Below, one piece after another: positions 1-8,990 of a stretch of DNA of 12,058 bases (its first letter is position 1; each line of letters begins with the position of its first letter). The notes under the pieces were generated by a model, which searched no databases, was not told the DNA's origin, and saw only the letters and a list, made by a program, of their open reading frames with translations. The stretch comes from Cellvibrionales bacterium UBA2034. GTDB lineage: Bacteria; Pseudomonadota; Gammaproteobacteria; Pseudomonadales; UBA7239. The translations under genes and the position numbers were made by a program. The stretch is taken from the NCBI GenBank assembly GCA_002333095.1, contig DDBK01000157.1, forward strand, positions 5,078-17,135. The letters are read 5' to 3'.

Positions 1-1248
1 ATGGTGTGGAGTGTGGTGGTCATTAATCTGCCCAGCATCGGCTTCAAGTACTCCACCAATGAACTGTTCTGGCTCATTGCCCTGCCGGGTCTGTCCGGCG
101 CCACATTTCGTATCTTTTACGCGTTCATGGTGCCGATTTTTGGTGGACGACGCTGGACGACCATCAGTACAGCCTCACTGCTGTTACCGGCCATCTGGAT
201 CGGATTTGCCGTACAAAACCCCGAGACACCGTATTTGCTGATGCTGGTACTGGCACTGATGTGTGGTTTCGGCGGTGGTAATTTTGCTTCGAGCATGTCG
301 AACATCAGCTTCTTCTATCCCCAATCGCAAAAAGGTGCGGCACTCGGCCTGAATGCCGGCCTCGGTAATCTGGGCGTCAGCACCGTGCAATTTCTGGTAC
401 CGCTGGTGATCACTGCAGGTGTATTCGGTTTTATCGGGGGCGAACCGCAAACCTGGAGCAAGGATGGCGTCACTAAACTGGTATGGCTACAGAATGCGGG
501 TTTCATCTGGATACCTTTCATTCTCGCAGCTACAGCGGCTTCCTGGTTTGGCATGAATGACATTGCTTCTGCCAAGGCGTCATTCAAGGATCAGTCGATT
601 ATCTTCAAACGCAAACACAACTGGCTGATCTGCTGGCTGTATACCGGTACATTTGGTTCTTTTATCGGTTACTCGGCCGGTTTGCCGATGCTAATTGCTA
701 CGCTGTTCCCAACAATCGTTGCCACCAAGTATGCGTTTCTGGGGCCATTAGTCGGCGCTATTTTCCGCCCCGTTGGCGGCTGGATCTCCGATAAGCTTGG
801 CGGCGCCCGCGTGACTTTCTGGAATTTCATCGTAATGGCTGCTGCTGTTTTGGGTGTGCTGCACTTCATGCCACACAACGGGGTCGGTGGAAATTTTCAG
901 GGCTTCCTCGCGATGTTCATGCTGCTGTTCCTGACAACCGGCATAGGCAATGGCTCTACTTTCCGGATGATTCCAGTGATTTTCCTCACTGAACGTCAAC
1001 GTGAACTGGGCACTGGCAATGAAGATCAAGCTCGCCGTGAGGCGGCCAAGGAATCGGCGGCCACACTCGGCTTCAGTTCGGCAATAGCGGCTTACGGTGC
1101 TTTTTTCATTCCCAAGAGTTATGGAACAGCGATCAGCTTGACCGGTTCGCCAGACATTGCACTGTACGGATTTCTGGTGTTTTACGTGAGCTGCATCGCT
1201 GTTACGTGGTGGTACTACTCACGCAAGCATGCCGAAATGCCCTGCTGA
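1..1248 (+). CDS. narK: NarK-type nitrate/nitrite transporter, 5' end missing at window edge
   Basis: This is a major facilitator superfamily transporter that moves nitrate in and/or nitrite out across the inner membrane. The visible 415 residues are mostly hydrophobic helices. They carry the family's nitrate signature AGLGNLG at residues 119-125 and a second conserved stretch, ESAATLGFSSAIAAYGAFF, at about 351-369. Arg37 (GATFRIFY) and Arg256 (GAIFRPVGGW) sit where the two substrate-binding arginines of E. coli NarK (Arg89 and Arg305) are expected. NarK proteins are usually around 460 residues and the window opens inside the first helix, so roughly 40-50 N-terminal residues lie upstream. The ATG at base 1 is probably an internal methionine. 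The gene ends 42 bp before narG on the same strand, consistent with co-transcription to supply substrate to the reductase. Whether it is a proton symporter or a nitrate/nitrite antiporter cannot be decided from the sequence. Confidence 0.95.
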   Translation: MVWSVVVINLPSIGFKYSTNELFWLIALPGLSGATFRIFYAFMVPIFGGRRWTTISTASLLLPAIWIGFAVQNPETPYLLMLVLALMCGFGGGNFASSMSNISFFYPQSQKGAALGLNAGLGNLGVSTVQFLVPLVITAGVFGFIGGEPQTWSKDGVTKLVWLQNAGFIWIPFILAATAASWFGMNDIASAKASFKDQSIIFKRKHNWLICWLYTGTFGSFIGYSAGLPMLIATLFPTIVATKYAFLGPLVGAIFRPVGGWISDKLGGARVTFWNFIVMAAAVLGVLHFMPHNGVGGNFQGFLAMFMLLFLTTGIGNGSTFRMIPVIFLTERQRELGTGNEDQARREAAKESAATLGFSSAIAAYGAFFIPKSYGTAISLTGSPDIALYGFLVFYVSCIAVTWWYYSRKHAEMPC

Positions 1249-1290
1249 ACCCTTTTCAGTCAAAAACTATTCTAGTGAGCGAGAATTGAT

Positions 1291-4200
1291 ATGAGCCATT
1301 TACTCGACCAACTGCGATTTTTCAAACGCAAGCAGGGCGAATTTTCAGAAGGTCACGGCGAAACCCGTCAGGAATCTCGCGACTGGGAAAACGTCTACCG
1401 CTCACGCTGGCAATACGACAAGATCGTGCGCTCCACCCACGGTGTGAATTGCACCGGTTCCTGCTCGTGGAAAATCTACGTCAAGAATGGCCTGATTACC
1501 TGGGAAACGCAGCAGACCGACTACCCGCGCACACGGAATGATTTACCCAATCACGAACCGCGTGGTTGTCCTCGCGGCGCCAGCTACAGCTGGTATATCT
1601 ACAGTGCTAATCGACTGAAATACCCGAAGATCCGCAAGCCCTTGCTCAAGCTCTGGCGTGAAGCGCGTCTCACCATGGAACCCGTAGAGGCCTGGGCTAG
1701 CATTGTTGGTGACAAAGCCAAGGCAGAGTCCTACAAGAGCAAACGCGGCATGGGTGGATTCATCCGCTCAAGCTGGGAAGAAGTGAATGAAATTATCGCC
1801 GCGGCCAATGTGTATACCGTCAAGGAGCACGGTCCGGATCGCGTCATTGGTTTCTCGCCCATTCCAGCCATGTCGATGGTCAGTTATGCCGCTGGTAGCC
1901 GTTATTTATCGTTGATTGGCGGTGCATGCCTGAGTTTCTACGACTGGTATTGCGATTTACCGCCCGCCTCGCCCATGACATGGGGCGAGCAAACTGATGT
2001 GCCGGAATCCGCTGATTGGTATAACTCCAATTACATTATCGCCTGGGGCTCCAATGTGCCGCAGACGCGCACACCGGATGCGCACTTCTTCACCGAGGTG
2101 CGTTACAAAGGTGCTAAAACCGTGTCGATTACCCCGGATTATTCCGAGGTGGCCAAACTCACTGATCTTTGGTTAAACCCGAAACAAGGTACCGATGCGG
2201 CACTGGCTCAAGCGTTTAATCACGTTATTTTTAAAGAATTTCATCTCGACAATCCCAGCCCCTACTTTACCGATTACGCAAAACGTTACACCGATTTACC
2301 CGTGCTCGTGTTACTCAAAGAACACACCGGCGCAACACCGGAAACATGCGGCTACCAGCCTGACCGTTTTTTGCGTGCATCTGATCTGACCAACAATCTT
2401 GGGCAGGAAAACAACCCCGAATGGAAAACCATCGCACTGGATGCCAATCGCAATGAACTGGTGTCGCCGCAGGGATCCATCGGTTATCGCTGGGGAGAGA
2501 AAGGTAAATGGAATATCCAGGCGCGTGAAGGCGGCGCTGGCGATGAAATAAATCTGCAGCTCAGCCTGATCGGTGGTGAAACTGCTGAAGTTGCTTTCCC
2601 GTATTTTGGCGGACAGACACACGAGCACTTCCAGCATGTGGCCGGCGAAGACATACAGCTACGCCGGGTGCCAACACGCAGCATCACCCTTGCTGATGGC
2701 ACACAAGCAAAAGTCGCAACAGTGTTTGATCTTTCTGCCGCCAATCTGGCTATTGACCGCGGCTTGGGTGGTGCCAATGTAGCGAGTGATTACAACGATG
2801 CCACTGTGCCTGGCACACCGGCATGGCAGGAGTTGATTACGGGTGTCAGTCGCGAAAAAGCGATACAGATCGCGCGCGAATTTGCAGACAACGCCGATAA
2901 AACCCGTGGCCGTTCGATGATCATCGTCGGTGCCGCAATGAACCACTGGTATCACATGGATATGAACTACCGCGGGCTGATCAACATGCTCATTCTCTGC
3001 GGTTGCGTAGGCCAGACTGGCGGCGGCTGGGCTCACTATGTCGGGCAGGAAAAATTGCGTCCGCAGTGTGGTTGGTTACCTCTTGCTTTTGGTCTGGACT
3101 GGAGTCGTCCACCCAGACAAATGAACGGCACCAGCTTTTTCTACAACCACAGTTCACAGTGGCGCCATGAAACCATGAGCATGCATGAAGTGCTCTCGCC
3201 GCTCGCCGATAAATCACAATTTCCAGAACACGCGCTGGATTACAACATCCGTGCTGAACGCGGTGGCTGGTTGCCAAGCGCGCCGCAACTGAACCGTAAC
3301 CCGCTGCAAATTACGCGTGATGCAGAAGCTGCCGGTCTGTCACCTGTGGACTACGTTACAAAATCCCTGCAAGACGGCTCGCTGCGCTTTGCTTGTGAGC
3401 AGCCGGATAACCCGGCTAATTTTCCGCGCAATCTGTTTATCTGGCGTTCCAATTTACTGGGCTCCTCCAGCAAGGGTCACGAGTATATGCTCAAGTATTT
3501 GTTGGGCACCAAAAACGGCGTGATGAACGAAGACATCGGAAAAAGTGGCGGCGTTAAGCCCGGCGAAGCGGAGTGGGTAGACGACGGCGCCATCGGCAAA
3601 CTGGACCTCGTCACCACGCTGGATTTTCGTATGTCATCCACCTGCGTGTACTCGGATATCGTGTTGCCTACAGCAACCTGGTACGAGAAAGACGATATGA
3701 ACACGTCGGACATGCATCCCTTCATTCACCCGCTGTCTGCCGCCATTGATCCAGCGTGGGAATCACGCTCTGATTGGGATATTTACAAAGGGATTGCCAA
3801 ACGTTTTGCAGAAATGTCCGTGGGCCATCTTGGTGTTGAAAAAGATCTGGTCACTGTGCCGTTGTTACATGACAGCCCCGGGGAATTGGCCCAGCCTTTC
3901 GGCGGCATCGACTGGAAAACAGCCGGCGAAACGCCAGTACCGGGCAAGAACTGCCCGAATATGGTGGTGGTTGAGCGCGACTATCCGGCTGTCTACAAAA
4001 AATTCTCCTCACTCGGCCCGTTGCTGGAAAAACTCGGCAATGGCGGCAAAGGCATTAGCTGGAATACTCAGACCGAAGTCGAGTTCCTCGGTGAATTGAA
4101 CTACACCGTGCGCGATGAAGGTGTTAGCCAAGGTCGTCCAAAAATCGAATCAGCGATTGATGCTGCTGAAGTGATTCTTTCGCTTGCACCGGAAACCAAT

Positions 4201-5076
4201 GGCCATGTTGCGGTCAAGGCGTGGGCAGCGTTGTCGGAATTTACTGGCATTGATCACAGTCATCTGGCGCAGGCAAAAGCTCACGAAGCCATCCGTTTTC
4301 GCGACATTCAGGCACAACCGCGCAAAATTATTTCCAGTCCGACCTGGTCTGGTCTGGAAGACGAACACGTCAGCTACAGCGCCGGTTATACCAATGTGCA
4401 CGAGTTGATTCCGTGGCGCACCATCACCGGCCGTCAGCAGTTTTTTCAGGATCATCCCTGGATGCAGGCATTTGGCGAACAGCTGATGAGTTATCGGCCG
4501 CCGATCAATACGCGCACGATTGATCAGGTAAAAGGTAAAAAATCAAACGGCAACACCGAGATTGTATTGAACTGGATTACCCCGCACCAGAAATGGGGCA
4601 TTCACAGTACCTACAGCGACAACCTGTTAATGCTCACACTCAGTCGGGGCGGACCAATCATCTGGCTCTCGGAACACGATGCGAAAAAAGCCGGCAGTGA
4701 AGATAACGATTGGGTGGAGTGTTTCAACACTAACGGTGCATTAACTGCGCGCGCCGTGGTCAGCCAGCGTGTAAAAGACGGCATGGTGATGATGTACCAC
4801 GCACAGGAACGGATTGTGAATGTACCCGGCAGTGAAACCACCAAAACCCGTGGCGGCCATCACAACTCGGTGACGCGTGTGGTGCTGAAACCAACACACA
4901 TGATTGGCGGTTATGCGCAGCAGTCCTATGGTTTTAATTACTACGGCACGGTTGGCTGTAACCGCGATGAGTTCGTGGTAGTGCGCAAGATGGCAAAAGT
5001 GGATTGGCTAGATGGCACCGATGTCGGTGGTATCGGTGGCGATGCTCTGCCACAACCATTGCCGACGAAAGTGTGA
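1291..5076 (+). CDS. narG: Respiratory nitrate reductase, catalytic alpha subunit NarG
   Basis: NarG reduces nitrate to nitrite at a molybdenum bis-MGD cofactor, on the cytoplasmic face of the inner membrane, as part of NarGHI. The 1261 residues compare with 1247 in E. coli NarG. The FS0 iron-sulfur ligands are visible as His50, Cys54, Cys58 and Cys93 (STHGVNCTGSC and PRGCPRG). The molybdenum ligand is Asp222 in the conserved FYDWYCDLPPASP segment. The N-terminus keeps the form of the vestigial Tat-like leader seen in E. coli (MSHLLDQLRFFKRK, then HGETRQESRDWE). The C-terminal third contains the usual molybdopterin-dinucleotide-binding region. The frame is open throughout. The start ATG is preceded only by a weak purine-rich GAGCGAG, but the N-terminus aligns with the family, so the start is well placed. 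It lies 42 bp after narK and 11 bp before narH. Confidence 0.98.
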   Translation: MSHLLDQLRFFKRKQGEFSEGHGETRQESRDWENVYRSRWQYDKIVRSTHGVNCTGSCSWKIYVKNGLITWETQQTDYPRTRNDLPNHEPRGCPRGASYSWYIYSANRLKYPKIRKPLLKLWREARLTMEPVEAWASIVGDKAKAESYKSKRGMGGFIRSSWEEVNEIIAAANVYTVKEHGPDRVIGFSPIPAMSMVSYAAGSRYLSLIGGACLSFYDWYCDLPPASPMTWGEQTDVPESADWYNSNYIIAWGSNVPQTRTPDAHFFTEVRYKGAKTVSITPDYSEVAKLTDLWLNPKQGTDAALAQAFNHVIFKEFHLDNPSPYFTDYAKRYTDLPVLVLLKEHTGATPETCGYQPDRFLRASDLTNNLGQENNPEWKTIALDANRNELVSPQGSIGYRWGEKGKWNIQAREGGAGDEINLQLSLIGGETAEVAFPYFGGQTHEHFQHVAGEDIQLRRVPTRSITLADGTQAKVATVFDLSAANLAIDRGLGGANVASDYNDATVPGTPAWQELITGVSREKAIQIAREFADNADKTRGRSMIIVGAAMNHWYHMDMNYRGLINMLILCGCVGQTGGGWAHYVGQEKLRPQCGWLPLAFGLDWSRPPRQMNGTSFFYNHSSQWRHETMSMHEVLSPLADKSQFPEHALDYNIRAERGGWLPSAPQLNRNPLQITRDAEAAGLSPVDYVTKSLQDGSLRFACEQPDNPANFPRNLFIWRSNLLGSSSKGHEYMLKYLLGTKNGVMNEDIGKSGGVKPGEAEWVDDGAIGKLDLVTTLDFRMSSTCVYSDIVLPTATWYEKDDMNTSDMHPFIHPLSAAIDPAWESRSDWDIYKGIAKRFAEMSVGHLGVEKDLVTVPLLHDSPGELAQPFGGIDWKTAGETPVPGKNCPNMVVVERDYPAVYKKFSSLGPLLEKLGNGGKGISWNTQTEVEFLGELNYTVRDEGVSQGRPKIESAIDAAEVILSLAPETNGHVAVKAWAALSEFTGIDHSHLAQAKAHEAIRFRDIQAQPRKIISSPTWSGLEDEHVSYSAGYTNVHELIPWRTITGRQQFFQDHPWMQAFGEQLMSYRPPINTRTIDQVKGKKSNGNTEIVLNWITPHQKWGIHSTYSDNLLMLTLSRGGPIIWLSEHDAKKAGSEDNDWVECFNTNGALTARAVVSQRVKDGMVMMYHAQERIVNVPGSETTKTRGGHHNSVTRVVLKPTHMIGGYAQQSYGFNYYGTVGCNRDEFVVVRKMAKVDWLDGTDVGGIGGDALPQPLPTKV

Positions 5077-5080
5077 GGAG
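5075..5080 (+). promoter_or_regulatory. Strong ribosome-binding site of narH
   Basis: GAGGAG overlaps the last two bases of the narG stop codon and lies 7 bp before the narH ATG at 5088. It fixes that start against the longer frame inside narG and suggests that ribosomes finishing narG can restart on narH. Confidence 0.7.
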
Positions 5081-5087
5081 TGTTGCT

Positions 5088-6626
5088 ATGAAAATACGTT
5101 CACAAGTAGGTATGGTATTGAATCTGGACAAGTGCATCGGCTGCCATACCTGCTCTATCACCTGTAAAAACGTTTGGACCAGCCGTGAAGGGATGGAGTA
5201 CGCCTGGTTCAATAATGTTGAATCCAAACCCGGTATTGGTTACCCGAAAGAATGGGAAAACCAGGACAAATGGAAAGGCGGCTGGGTACGCAATGCGGAT
5301 GGCTCGATCAATCCTAAAATAGGCGGTAAATTCCGCATATTGGCGAATATTTTTGCTAATCCGGATTTGCCATGCATTGATGATTATTACGAGCCATTCG
5401 ATTTTGATTACCAGCATCTGCACACCGCACCACTCGGCGAACATCAGCCGGTGGCACGGCCACGTTCGGTGATCTCGGGTAAACGCATAGAGAAAATCGA
5501 ATGGGGCCCCAACTGGGAAGAAATCCTCGGCACCGAATTTGCCAAGCGCCGCAAAGACAAAAACTTTGATCAGTTGCAAGCAGATATGTATGGCGAGTAT
5601 GAAAATACGTTCATGATGTATTTGCCACGTTTGTGCGAACACTGCCTGAATCCCACTTGCGCGGCCGCCTGCCCTAGCGGAGCGATCTACAAACGCGAAG
5701 AAGATGGCATTGTTTTGATCGATCAGGAAAAGTGTCGCGGCTGGCGTATGTGTATCAGTGGCTGCCCTTACAAGAAAATTTACTTCAACTGGAAAAGCGG
5801 AAAATCTGAAAAATGCATTTTCTGTTATCCGCGCATTGAAGCGGGTATGCCAACGGTATGCGCAGAAACCTGCGTCGGCCGCATTCGTTACCTCGGTGTG
5901 TTGTTGTATGACGCTGATCGAATCCTTGAAGTAGCCAGCACGGCAAGCGAACAAAATCTCTACGAAAAACAACTGGAGATTTTTCTCGACCCTAACGATC
6001 CGGCTGTGATCAAACAGGCGTTGGCAGATGGCGTACCGCAATCGGTTATTGATGCTGCACAACAATCACCCGTCTATAAACTGGCGGTAGACTGGAAGCT
6101 CGCTCTGCCACTGCATCCGGAATACCGCACGTTGCCGATGGTCTGGTATGTGCCACCATTGTCACCGATCCAGAATGCAGCCGCTGCCGGCACCATGGGC
6201 ATGAACGGCGTGATTCCTGATGTCGACAGCTTACGCATTCCTTTGCGCTATCTTGCCAACATGCTCACAGCGGGTGATGTGGCACCGGTCAAGCTGGCGC
6301 TCAAACGCCTGCTGGCCATGCGTGCTTACAAACGTGCCGAGCAAGTGGAAGGCATGCAGGATCTGCAAGTGCTGGAAGATGTGGGGCTCAGCGTGGCGCA
6401 AGTAGAAGACATGTGCCGCTATCTCGCTATTGCCAATTACGAAGACCGTTATGTTATTCCCAGTGCGCATCGTGAAGATGCCATGACCGATGCATTTGCC
6501 GAACGTTCCGGTTGCGGCTTCAGTTTTGGCAGCGGTTGCAATGGCAGTTCCGACACCAATATGTTTGGTGCCAAAAAAGCCAATCGCCGCGACATCCTGA
6601 AAACCGTACAGATCTGGGAAGACTGA
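5088..6626 (+). CDS. narH: Respiratory nitrate reductase, iron-sulfur beta subunit NarH
   Basis: NarH carries electrons from the NarI hemes to NarG through one [3Fe-4S] and three [4Fe-4S] clusters. The 512 residues equal the E. coli length. Four cysteine groups are visible: Cys16/19/22/26; Cys183/186/191/195; Cys216/222/226 with Trp219 in place of a cysteine, which marks the [3Fe-4S] site; and Cys243/246/258/262. The glycine- and cysteine-rich tail (GCGFSFGSGCNG, near residues 470-482) is also typical of NarH. The ATG at 5088 is chosen because a strong GAGGAG ribosome-binding site at 5075-5080 overlaps the narG stop with 7 bp spacing, and because the protein then starts MKIRSQVGMVLNLDKC like other NarH. 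A longer frame back to 5004 would overlap narG and add a basic, low-complexity stretch. Confidence 0.98.
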   Translation: MKIRSQVGMVLNLDKCIGCHTCSITCKNVWTSREGMEYAWFNNVESKPGIGYPKEWENQDKWKGGWVRNADGSINPKIGGKFRILANIFANPDLPCIDDYYEPFDFDYQHLHTAPLGEHQPVARPRSVISGKRIEKIEWGPNWEEILGTEFAKRRKDKNFDQLQADMYGEYENTFMMYLPRLCEHCLNPTCAAACPSGAIYKREEDGIVLIDQEKCRGWRMCISGCPYKKIYFNWKSGKSEKCIFCYPRIEAGMPTVCAETCVGRIRYLGVLLYDADRILEVASTASEQNLYEKQLEIFLDPNDPAVIKQALADGVPQSVIDAAQQSPVYKLAVDWKLALPLHPEYRTLPMVWYVPPLSPIQNAAAAGTMGMNGVIPDVDSLRIPLRYLANMLTAGDVAPVKLALKRLLAMRAYKRAEQVEGMQDLQVLEDVGLSVAQVEDMCRYLAIANYEDRYVIPSAHREDAMTDAFAERSGCGFSFGSGCNGSSDTNMFGAKKANRRDILKTVQIWED

Positions 6627-6628
6627 TC

Positions 6629-7384
6629 ATGAAAATCCTGAAAGTGATTTCCCTGCTGCTGGATTATCCCACCGAACTGTTGGTAACAGCGCGCGACGAG
6701 CTGGATCAGGCGATTGCTAATGCCCGCGAAATCAGCCCGGCGCAACGCAACGCGCTACACGAACTGCTCGAGTTGATTTGCGAAAATGATTTGATGGATG
6801 GACAAGAACACTACGGCGCATTGTTTGGTCGTGGGCGATCACTGTCACTGTTATTGTTTGAACATGTGCACGGTGAATCACGGGATCGCGGGCAAGCGAT
6901 GGTCGATATGATGGCGCAATACGAAGCCGCCGGGTTCGCCATTGGTGTGAAAGAATTACCGGACTACATTCCCTTGTATCTGGAGTTTCTCTCCACCCGC
7001 GATGATCTGGAAGCCCGGGAAGGATTGGCCGACGTTGCGCATTTACTCGCGTTATTGGCGGCGCGCTTGGACGAACGCGATAGTGCTTACGCCAGTTGCT
7101 TCCGCGCTTTGCTGCAAATTTCAGGTACTGAACCGCAGGTGGCCGTTGCTGAATTGCGCGAGCAGGTCTCGTCTGAAGTGCGTGATGATTCGCTGGAAGC
7201 ACTCGACAAAATTTGGGAAGAAGAAGCGGTGGACTTTCTCAAGGCAGAACAACAAGACCGCTGCGATTCCACCCGAGGCATGCAGGGCAAAGCACGCGCG
7301 GAAAGTGCTGTCCCTTTGCACTGGATAGATTTCAAACAAGACGGGGTGGTTGATGAACTGCCTCCGGAGAGCAGCCATGTCTAA
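6629..7384 (+). CDS. narJ: Nitrate reductase assembly chaperone NarJ
   Basis: NarJ is a cytoplasmic redox enzyme maturation protein of the TorD/NarJ class. It binds apo-NarG, allows molybdenum cofactor and FS0 insertion, and releases the NarGH complex to the membrane; it is not part of the final enzyme. The 251 residues compare with about 236 in E. coli. The family core is clear: SLLLFEHVHGESRDRGQAMV at about residues 73-92, followed by LPDYIPLYLEFL. The start is the ATG two bases after the narH stop, preceded by GGGAAG about 7 bp upstream. A longer frame to 6512 would overlap narH and lacks support. The acidic C-terminal tail after about residue 200 is variable in the family. The last 8 bp overlap narI, which suggests translational coupling. 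Confidence 0.95.
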   Translation: MKILKVISLLLDYPTELLVTARDELDQAIANAREISPAQRNALHELLELICENDLMDGQEHYGALFGRGRSLSLLLFEHVHGESRDRGQAMVDMMAQYEAAGFAIGVKELPDYIPLYLEFLSTRDDLEAREGLADVAHLLALLAARLDERDSAYASCFRALLQISGTEPQVAVAELREQVSSEVRDDSLEALDKIWEEEAVDFLKAEQQDRCDSTRGMQGKARAESAVPLHWIDFKQDGVVDELPPESSHV

Positions 7385-8072
7385 TATAAATAACCTGAAT
7401 CATCTGGATTTATTACTTTTCGGAATTTATCCCTACGTCGCCATGTCCATCTGTTTACTCGGCAGCTGGGCACGTTTTGATTTATCACAATACACATGGA
7501 AAGCCGGCTCCAGCCAGATGCTCAGCAACAAGGGAATGCGTGTGGCCAGCAATCTGTTTCACGTTGGCGTATTGTTTGTACTCGCAGGTCACTTTGTCGG
7601 CTTGCTAACGCCAGCTTCTGTTTATCACCATGTGATCAGCACCGAGCATAAACAATTACTCGCCATGGTCTCCGGCGGTTTCTTCGGTATGCTTTGCCTG
7701 ATTGGTTTGTTGATGCTGATTAAACGGCGTTTGACTGATGCGCGCGTGCGCGCCACGTCCAGCCACTCGGATATCATGATCCTGCTGGTATTGCTCGTGC
7801 AGTTGTTATTGGGGCTTTTCACCATCATCGCTTCCACCCATCACATGGATGGGTCAGTCATGGTGATGCTGAGCAACTGGGCGCAATACATCGTCACCCT
7901 GCAACCCATTGAGGCCGCGAAATCCATTACACCCGTTGGGCTGGTCTATAAACTGCATGTCGCACTTGGCTTGACCTTGTTTGTATTGTTTCCGTTTACA
8001 CGTCTGGTACACATGATCAGTGCGCCAATCTGGTATTTAGGTCGACGCTATCAGATTGTCAGGCAGAAATAA
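7377..8072 (+). CDS. narI: Respiratory nitrate reductase, membrane cytochrome b gamma subunit NarI
   Basis: NarI anchors NarGH to the inner membrane, oxidises quinol on the periplasmic side and passes electrons through two b-type hemes. The 231 residues (225 in E. coli) contain five hydrophobic helices. The four expected heme ligands are His62 (NLFHVG), His72 (LAGHFVG), His194 (YKLHVALG) and His212 (RLVHMIS), which match His56, His66, His187 and His205 of E. coli. The start is the ATG at 7377, which overlaps the last 8 bp of narJ and has GGAGA at 7366-7370 with 6 bp spacing. The possible upstream start at 7350 would add a polar stretch not seen in the family. The stop lies 9 bp before the likely start of the parvulin gene. 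Confidence 0.96.
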   Translation: MSNINNLNHLDLLLFGIYPYVAMSICLLGSWARFDLSQYTWKAGSSQMLSNKGMRVASNLFHVGVLFVLAGHFVGLLTPASVYHHVISTEHKQLLAMVSGGFFGMLCLIGLLMLIKRRLTDARVRATSSHSDIMILLVLLVQLLLGLFTIIASTHHMDGSVMVMLSNWAQYIVTLQPIEAAKSITPVGLVYKLHVALGLTLFVLFPFTRLVHMISAPIWYLGRRYQIVRQK

Positions 8073-8081
8073 GTGCCCACC

Positions 8082-8918
8082 ATGACACGTGAATTTACTG
8101 CAGAGAAGGCAGAAGAATGGCTGCAAGTCGTTGTCAATGGCGTTCCTATCAGCGCCAAGGCTATCGCGCAGGAAATGCAATATCACCCTGCAAGTAGTCG
8201 TGACGAAGCGGTTTTTCAATCGGTTCAGGCTTTAGTGATTCGTGAACTCTTACTGCAACGCAGCCGCGAACTGGGCCTAGCAGTTCAAACACATACGGGC
8301 GAGAGTGAGGAAGAATCTATTATTCGCCGGTTGATCGAACAGGGCGTACAAACCACGGAGCCGGATGAATCCGCTTGCGAACATTTTTATAAAAACAATT
8401 TATCGCGTTACGTCAGCGCGCCCTTGCTGGCGGTACGCCATATCTTGCTGGCTTGTGCGCCAGATGATGCCGAAGCGCGGAGTCTGGCACAGGAAAAAGC
8501 CGACGCACTACTCGCCGAATTAAAACAGGCGCCTGAACATTTTTCCGCGCTGGCGCTAGCGCACTCGGATTGCCCATCAAAATCGCAGGGTGGCGCCCTT
8601 GGCCAAATCAGTAAAGGCCAGACCGTGCCAGAATTTGAACGCCAACTGTTCAGGCAAACACAGGGTCTGGTCGAACAGGCACTGGAAAGCCGTTATGGTT
8701 TTCATGTGGTGTACGTTGATCAACGCATCGATGGCACTCAACTTCCGTATGCCGCAGTCGCTGCCACTATTCGGCAAGAACTCTACCAACGAGTCTGGCA
8801 AAAATCAGTGGCGCACTATTTACAAAACCTGATCAGTGCGGCAGACATTCAAGGCATTCAGTTGGCGGGAGCGGCTCAACAGGCGGCTGTCAAAGCGGAA
8901 ATAACAACTTCGCCGTAA
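8082..8918 (+). CDS. Parvulin-type peptidyl-prolyl cis-trans isomerase (PpiC/NifM-like)
   Basis: The protein has 278 residues if it starts at the ATG at 8082. A GTG at 8073, immediately after the narI stop, would add three residues. Neither start has a strong ribosome-binding site; AGG at 8061-8063 suits the GTG better. Residues 1 to about 110 form a charged, helical N-terminal region. A parvulin domain follows at about 116-215, with VRHILLA, SDCPSKSQGGALGQISKGQ and YGFHVVYVD as typical strands and loops. No signal peptide or membrane helix is visible, so a cytoplasmic location is likely, in line with NifM-like proteins rather than periplasmic SurA/PpiD. Parvulins are found after narI in other proteobacterial nar operons. 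A role in folding or maturing the reductase is inferred from position, not shown. It is the last intact gene of the operon. Confidence 0.88.
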   Translation: MTREFTAEKAEEWLQVVVNGVPISAKAIAQEMQYHPASSRDEAVFQSVQALVIRELLLQRSRELGLAVQTHTGESEEESIIRRLIEQGVQTTEPDESACEHFYKNNLSRYVSAPLLAVRHILLACAPDDAEARSLAQEKADALLAELKQAPEHFSALALAHSDCPSKSQGGALGQISKGQTVPEFERQLFRQTQGLVEQALESRYGFHVVYVDQRIDGTQLPYAAVAATIRQELYQRVWQKSVAHYLQNLISAADIQGIQLAGAAQQAAVKAEITTSP

Positions 8919-8922
8919 AGCT

Positions 8923-8990
8923 GGCAGCTTGTTCCAGGGATAGGCTGCCGGGTTCTCCTGCTGGAACAGATCAAATGTGCGATTACATTT
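8923..8990. repeat. Overlapping short inverted repeats downstream of the nar operon
   Basis: Three short palindromic pairs lie between the parvulin stop and the broken helicase end: GGCAGC (8923-8928) with GCTGCC (8944-8949), TGTTCCAG (8930-8937) with CTGGAACA (8961-8968), and AAATGT (8973-8978) with ACATTT (8985-8990). None is followed by a clean T-run. This could be a weak operon-end structure or sequence left at the breakpoint. The function is unknown. Confidence 0.4.

Noticed and set aside
5100..6065. 321-codon open frame on the minus strand inside narH
   Set aside because: It lies wholly antisense to a well-conserved narH with all cysteine motifs, has no recognisable domain, and is explained by the codon use of narH.
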